From: Patescibacteria group bacterium | GTDB taxonomy: Bacteria > Patescibacteriota > Patescibacteriia > JAGPKW01 | Assembly: GCA_018053685.1 (NCBI GenBank) | Contig: JAGPKW010000032.1 | Span: 1-8,028 of the forward strand | Reading direction: 5' to 3' | Length of the DNA: 8,028 nt | Part shown: positions 5,522 to 8,028 of the stretch, piece by piece | Layout of the letters: the number at the start of each line of letters is the position of its first letter | How positions within the stretch are numbered: position 1 is the first letter of the stretch | Translations under genes and position numbers: made by a program | Notes under the pieces: generated by a model | What the model was told of the DNA's origin: nothing | The model's input: the letters and a program-made list of their open reading frames with translations, nothing else | Database searches by the model: none

Positions 5522-6913
5522 ATGAAAAAAATTTTGTGGTTACTTACTGAAGAAAGACCAAAAAAAGAGGTTATAAGAACAATTCTTGAAAGATTCGCAA
5601 TAGATAATAAATTCGTTGTTTTCATTGATACACTAAGAATACTTCCAATACTCAAGAATGATGAATTCACATTTACTTATGAAGTAACAGGATTTAGATG
5701 CAACAATGTCGATAAAGTGTATATTAAAACGATTTCAGGCAAATCAAGTTTTACAGATTATCTAATCTTTTATCAAAATGAAGAACCCACTCAAACAGAT
5801 ATTCCATTATATGCTATAGAGGAAACAAAAACAGATGATGGTGAAAGTAGGAACACTAGTGTTTATCAAAGATGCTCTAAATTTGTTTTTATTGATAGCT
5901 ACTATCCACAAGTTAAAAAGATAATGCTTTATAATTTTCAAGTTGAACAGAAATCTAAGCCTACAGATACAAATATATTTGGAACAAGAATGTTACTAAC
6001 TCTAGGTATAGATATTATGGGTAAAAAACTTGATGATAATGTCTTCAAGCCATTTAAGACAATTGATGAACTAATCAAATTTAAATCAAGGATGAAAAGT
6101 GCTCCTAAAGGTAATACACCAATTATGATAACTAAATATGAAGATAGGATAGAAATATCTGGAAGATTAGCTAAAAATGAGAGACTTTCTCATGACCCAA
6201 ATATAGGTGCCTTAACCGTGATTTCTGCAGTCCTAAGAAAACTAGGTTGGGAAAAAGACATTGTAATTACAAAACACGGACTAACTTCACAATCTCAAGT
6301 CGGAAATACTAACAAATTTATTCAACTTGCAAATAAACTTAAAATTTCATTACAAGGTTTAACAGTGCCTAAGGCAGAAGGAAATACCATTTATTGGGAT
6401 TATGAGACAAAAGGCGAAAAATTAGGGACGATATTTATACATATTGTAGTTGAAAATTTTACGACTGGTTACTCAATTTATGAGAATCATGCTGGTTGTG
6501 AAAGGGGGTACTTTATAACTAAAAAGGGAGAGCATATTGCTATTGAGAAATATATGAATAGAGAAAAGTATAAAGCAGGCGATAAAGAGCAAAGATTGAG
6601 TATTCCAGATTTAATACTTATTGATTTTGATAGAAAGCAAGCAATTAATATTGAAGGTAAAAAATATGAAAATCGTTTCCTAGGTATAGAGACACTAAAA
6701 ACATATGATTTCATAGAGCGAAACTACATTTTGAAATATTATCCTTCATTTAATATTGTAAGAACAGTTGTTCTTTATGGTAGTAAGGAAGAAAAATTGA
6801 TAGAAATTGAAATAGGATTTCTGCTTAATGAGAATGGGAAACTTATACTTGGTGTAAAAGCACCAAAGCTATTTATAGATGCAATTAATAATTTATTAGA
6901 CTTTTGGAATTAA
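5522..6913 (+). CDS. Probable Type II restriction endonuclease with two PD-(D/E)XK-like motifs
   Basis: I do not recognise the exact family. The 463-residue cytoplasmic protein follows the methylases by 9 nt, the usual place for the cognate endonuclease. Two candidate nuclease centres are visible. The first is Asp79 in SSFTDYLIFYQ with Glu101-Thr-Lys103 in LYAIEETKTDDGESRN. The second, close to textbook, is Pro362-Asp363 in SIPDLILIDFD with Glu378-Gly-Lys380 in INIEGKKYEN. Between them lie K/N-rich helices and a conserved-looking YENHAGCERGYFIT at 320-333, which may be part of DNA recognition. Single-chain enzymes with two catalytic sites are known among Type IIS enzymes that cut the two strands separately, which agrees with two methylases upstream. 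TTTAAGGGG abuts the ATG, too close for a normal Shine-Dalgarno. The reading frame is intact. One motif could be non-catalytic. Confidence 0.72.
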   Translation: MKKILWLLTEERPKKEVIRTILERFAIDNKFVVFIDTLRILPILKNDEFTFTYEVTGFRCNNVDKVYIKTISGKSSFTDYLIFYQNEEPTQTDIPLYAIEETKTDDGESRNTSVYQRCSKFVFIDSYYPQVKKIMLYNFQVEQKSKPTDTNIFGTRMLLTLGIDIMGKKLDDNVFKPFKTIDELIKFKSRMKSAPKGNTPIMITKYEDRIEISGRLAKNERLSHDPNIGALTVISAVLRKLGWEKDIVITKHGLTSQSQVGNTNKFIQLANKLKISLQGLTVPKAEGNTIYWDYETKGEKLGTIFIHIVVENFTTGYSIYENHAGCERGYFITKKGEHIAIEKYMNREKYKAGDKEQRLSIPDLILIDFDRKQAINIEGKKYENRFLGIETLKTYDFIERNYILKYYPSFNIVRTVVLYGSKEEKLIEIEIGFLLNENGKLILGVKAPKLFIDAINNLLDFWN

Positions 6914-6920
6914 ATGATTA

Positions 6921-6939
6921 TTATTAAATTATTTAATAA
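6921..6939. repeat. Perfect AT-only inverted repeat after the endonuclease gene
   Basis: TTATTAAAT at 6921-6929 and ATTTAATAA at 6931-6939 are exact inverted copies around one base, 7 nt after the stop codon. A hairpin here would have no G-C pairs and no following T-run, so it is at best a weak transcription end. It could also be a boundary mark of the cassette. Confidence 0.35.
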
Positions 6940-6991
6940 ATATACCTGTTATTGGAAAAGACAACACCTTGAATTGAATAAATCTCAAGAA

Positions 6992-7069
6992 TGGGGTGGA
7001 AGATGGGACTTGAACCCACAACCCCTGGTGCCACAGACCAGTGCTCTAACCAATTGAGCTACATCCACC
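6992..7069 (-). tRNA. tRNA-His (anticodon GTG)
   Basis: The minus strand folds as a full cloverleaf. The acceptor stem GTGGATG pairs with CTTCCAC (one T-T mismatch), and the D arm is GCTC...GAGC with an AATTGGTTA loop. The anticodon stem CTGGT/ACCAG encloses CTGTGGC, placing GTG at 7032-7034, and the T arm is GTGGG TTCAAGT CCCAT. An extra G at position -1 (7069) opposite C73 is the identity mark of tRNA-His, and the 3' CCA is encoded (6992-6994). The encoded CCA and overall form are bacterial. Its 3' end points at the restriction-modification cassette 78 nt away. tRNA 3' ends are common integration sites, but I found no second copy of this end across the cassette. Confidence 0.95.
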
Positions 7070-7084
7070 ATATAATATCCTCTA

Positions 7085-7090
7085 ATTATA
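7085..7090 (-). promoter_or_regulatory. -10 box for tRNA-His
   Basis: On the minus strand, TATAAT (complement of 7085-7090) is preceded by ACTTG and lies 15 nt upstream of the tRNA 5' end. This predicts a short 5' leader removed by RNase P. No good -35 box is seen; TAGTAT at the right spacing (7108-7113) is a poor match. Confidence 0.5.
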
Positions 7091-7154
7091 CAAGTTTAAA
7101 TCTAATAATACTATCCTATTAGAATACACATAACACTCCTAAGCTAAACAAGAG

Positions 7155-7160
7155 TATAAT
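7155..7160 (+). promoter_or_regulatory. Candidate -10 box for the alpha/beta hydrolase gene
   Basis: A perfect TATAAT ends 35 nt before the ATG at 7196. There is no convincing -35 box. The region 7070-7195 is the shared divergent promoter region of the tRNA and this gene. Confidence 0.35.
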
Positions 7161-7195
7161 TAAATATCATATTTTAAGTTATTAATATTTTAAAT

Positions 7196-7714
7196 ATGTA
7201 TCTCTTTTTACCAGGAAATACAAAAGATCATAAACAGTGGTGTGAATCCCTTATTAATGCTTTTGAAGGTAATAACACAATGCTCTATTATGACCATTGG
7301 AAAGGGGAAGGAAATATACAATGGGATATAGAGTTGGAAAAGATAAAGGATTTAAACTTAAAAGAACCTATTAATATTGTAGGAAAGAGTGCAGGATGTA
7401 TATTAGGAATGAAAGCACAGAGATTAGGATATATTAATGTAAATAAGTTTGTATTTATTGGATTTCCATATAACTGGGCATTAAATAGAGGAGATAATGT
7501 AGATGAACTTTTAGATGATTTAATAACCCCTTCTCTCTTTATACAAAAGCCATATGACCCTGTAATTGGGTATGATGAATTAAAAGAAATAATTGATAAA
7601 AAGGGATTAAATGTATCAATGATTAAATATCAAAGACCAATGGAAGTAGATAATAATCATAGTTATGAAGATATACCATATCTTAAGAAGGTAATTGAAT
7701 CTTTTGTTAGTTAA
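7196..7714 (+). CDS. Small alpha/beta hydrolase-fold protein
   Basis: The 172-residue cytoplasmic protein shows the hydrolase fold in order. It starts with a first strand and oxyanion loop, MYLFLPGNTKDHKQW. The nucleophile elbow INIVGKSAGC at 59-68 gives Ser65 in G-x-S-x-G. A strand and acid segment SLFIQKPYDPVIGY follows with Asp121, and NNHSYED has His155. Ser65-Asp121-His155 form a plausible catalytic triad. It is shorter than classic alpha/beta hydrolases (about 250-300) and seems to lack a large cap domain, like small serine hydrolases of the RBBP9/YdeN type. The substrate cannot be told. The coding region has no CpG at all by eye, an extreme of the host pattern. A partial membrane-protein gene follows after 27 nt and could be co-transcribed. 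Confidence 0.75.
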   Translation: MYLFLPGNTKDHKQWCESLINAFEGNNTMLYYDHWKGEGNIQWDIELEKIKDLNLKEPINIVGKSAGCILGMKAQRLGYINVNKFVFIGFPYNWALNRGDNVDELLDDLITPSLFIQKPYDPVIGYDELKEIIDKKGLNVSMIKYQRPMEVDNNHSYEDIPYLKKVIESFVS

Positions 7715-7741
7715 TATATTTAAATTATTAAAAATAAATAT

Positions 7742-8028
7742 ATGGCAGAAAGCCAAACAACTGCTTTTGAAGAGAAAAAGAAACCTTCAAGCAATATAAT
7801 ACTTTATGTAATAATAGGTATACTTGTTATATGTATTATTGCTATGGGTATTAGTAGTGGTATGTTCTCTACTAAAGAGAATTGTAATGAAGCTGAAGAA
7901 AATGAAGAAGAACAAGATAAGAATGGTTATATAGAGATTGATGCACAGACGTTAGGGTATGAATTTAGTCAGAATCTAGATACTGCAGAAAGAAAATATT
8001 TAAACAAGAATGTTAAGATTACTAGTGG
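7742..8028 (+). CDS. Membrane-anchored OB-fold (tRNA_anti-like) protein, C-terminus missing
   Basis: The frame from the ATG at 7742 stays open for 95 codons to the window edge. Residues 1-18 are polar with a KKK patch, and 19-40 form one membrane helix (IILYVIIGILVICIIAMGI), so the remainder is probably outside the cytoplasmic membrane. A very acidic linker (EAEENEEEQD) leads to IEIDAQTLGYEFSQNLDTAERKYLNKNVKITSG at about 64 onward. Here the pattern of an alpha helix with N...AE.KY.NK, followed by a V-x-I-x-G strand, resembles the start of the tRNA_anti-like OB-fold domain often found in small secreted or lipoproteins of unknown role. The call is by resemblance only. Confidence 0.6.
   Translation, partial: MAESQTTAFEEKKKPSSNIILYVIIGILVICIIAMGISSGMFSTKENCNEAEENEEEQDKNGYIEIDAQTLGYEFSQNLDTAERKYLNKNVKITS

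Larger units (their letters stand above)
3384..6913 (+). other. Acquired Type II restriction-modification cassette (HTH remnant, two methylases, nuclease)
   Basis: Four plus-strand reading units are packed with gaps of 2 nt, a 4-nt overlap and 9 nt. By eye the cassette has about 31 CpG in 3.53 kb, against about 8 in 1-3124 and 1 after the tRNA. It also holds the only TGA stop seen in the window. It ends 78 nt from the 3' end of a tRNA gene. I found no integrase, transposase or clear terminal repeats, so the means of transfer is not visible. Confidence 0.7.

Noticed and set aside
5488..5670. Minus-strand open frame of 60 codons
   Set aside because: It is antisense to the methylase/nuclease junction and no motif is visible.
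6487..6714. Minus-strand open frame of 75 codons
   Set aside because: It is antisense to the second nuclease motif region. The hydrophobic look is a by-product of the opposite strand's composition.
3384..6913. Reading the recognition site from avoidance of GATC, GGATG or GCATC
   Set aside because: All three short motifs occur inside and outside the cassette in this window. The sample is too small to show avoidance, and the methylase family does not fix the site.
3125..6991. Terminal repeats or target-site duplication bounding the cassette
   Set aside because: The best pairing was a 7-bp inverted match (AGGTATA near 3270, TATACCT near 6941), expected by chance in AT-rich DNA. No copy of the tRNA-His 3' end was found on the left side.
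7101..7123. 7-bp inverted repeat (TCTAATA/TATTAGA) between tRNA-His and the hydrolase gene
   Set aside because: It is short, with a 9-nt spacer and no T-run. It fits chance occurrence, and neither neighbour needs a terminator there since transcription diverges.
1..8028. CRISPR array, insertion sequence, riboswitch
   Set aside because: No regularly spaced repeats, transposase motifs or structured conserved leader could be found by reading both strands.

Overview
The window is AT-rich bacterial DNA. It looks like a genome fragment from a low-GC member of the Candidate Phyla Radiation (Patescibacteria), but this is inferred from gene types and layout, not from a phylogenetic marker. The clues are small tail-anchored or signal-bearing proteins with fibronectin III, cytochrome b5 and OB-fold-like domains, starts with no clear Shine-Dalgarno sequence, a -10 box almost touching one ATG (suggesting leaderless mRNA), very strong CpG depletion, and a bacterial tRNA-His with encoded CCA. 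No in-frame TGA appears in the host-like genes, so I read the window with the standard bacterial code.

Left flank (1-3124): a partial membrane-anchored fibronectin III-like protein and a nucleoside phosphorylase/nucleosidase-family gene lie on the minus strand. On the plus strand come a secreted and membrane-anchored cytochrome b5-domain protein and a ParB/sulfiredoxin-fold-like protein. A gene-poor stretch (3125-3383) follows, with a 10-bp inverted repeat and short direct repeats.

Centre (3384-6913): a compact plus-strand cassette. It opens with a broken excisionase-type helix-turn-helix gene whose last frame stops 2 nt before the first methyltransferase. Two different D12-class adenine methyltransferases follow (Dam-like, then FokI-methylase-like) and overlap by ATGA. 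After 9 nt comes a 463-residue protein with two separate PD-(D/E)XK-like nuclease motifs. I read this as a Type II restriction-modification system that probably recognises an asymmetric site: one methylase per strand and, perhaps, one nuclease centre per strand. By eye the cassette has about 31 CpG in 3.53 kb, against about 8 in the 3.12 kb to its left and 1 in the last 0.95 kb, which supports recent acquisition.

Right flank (6914-8028): tRNA-His(GTG) on the minus strand with its 3' end facing the cassette, then a small alpha/beta hydrolase and a partial membrane-anchored OB-fold-like protein on the plus strand. The host genes do not form an obvious pathway with the cassette. Its genes work together: the two methylases protect host sites and the nuclease cuts unmodified incoming DNA.
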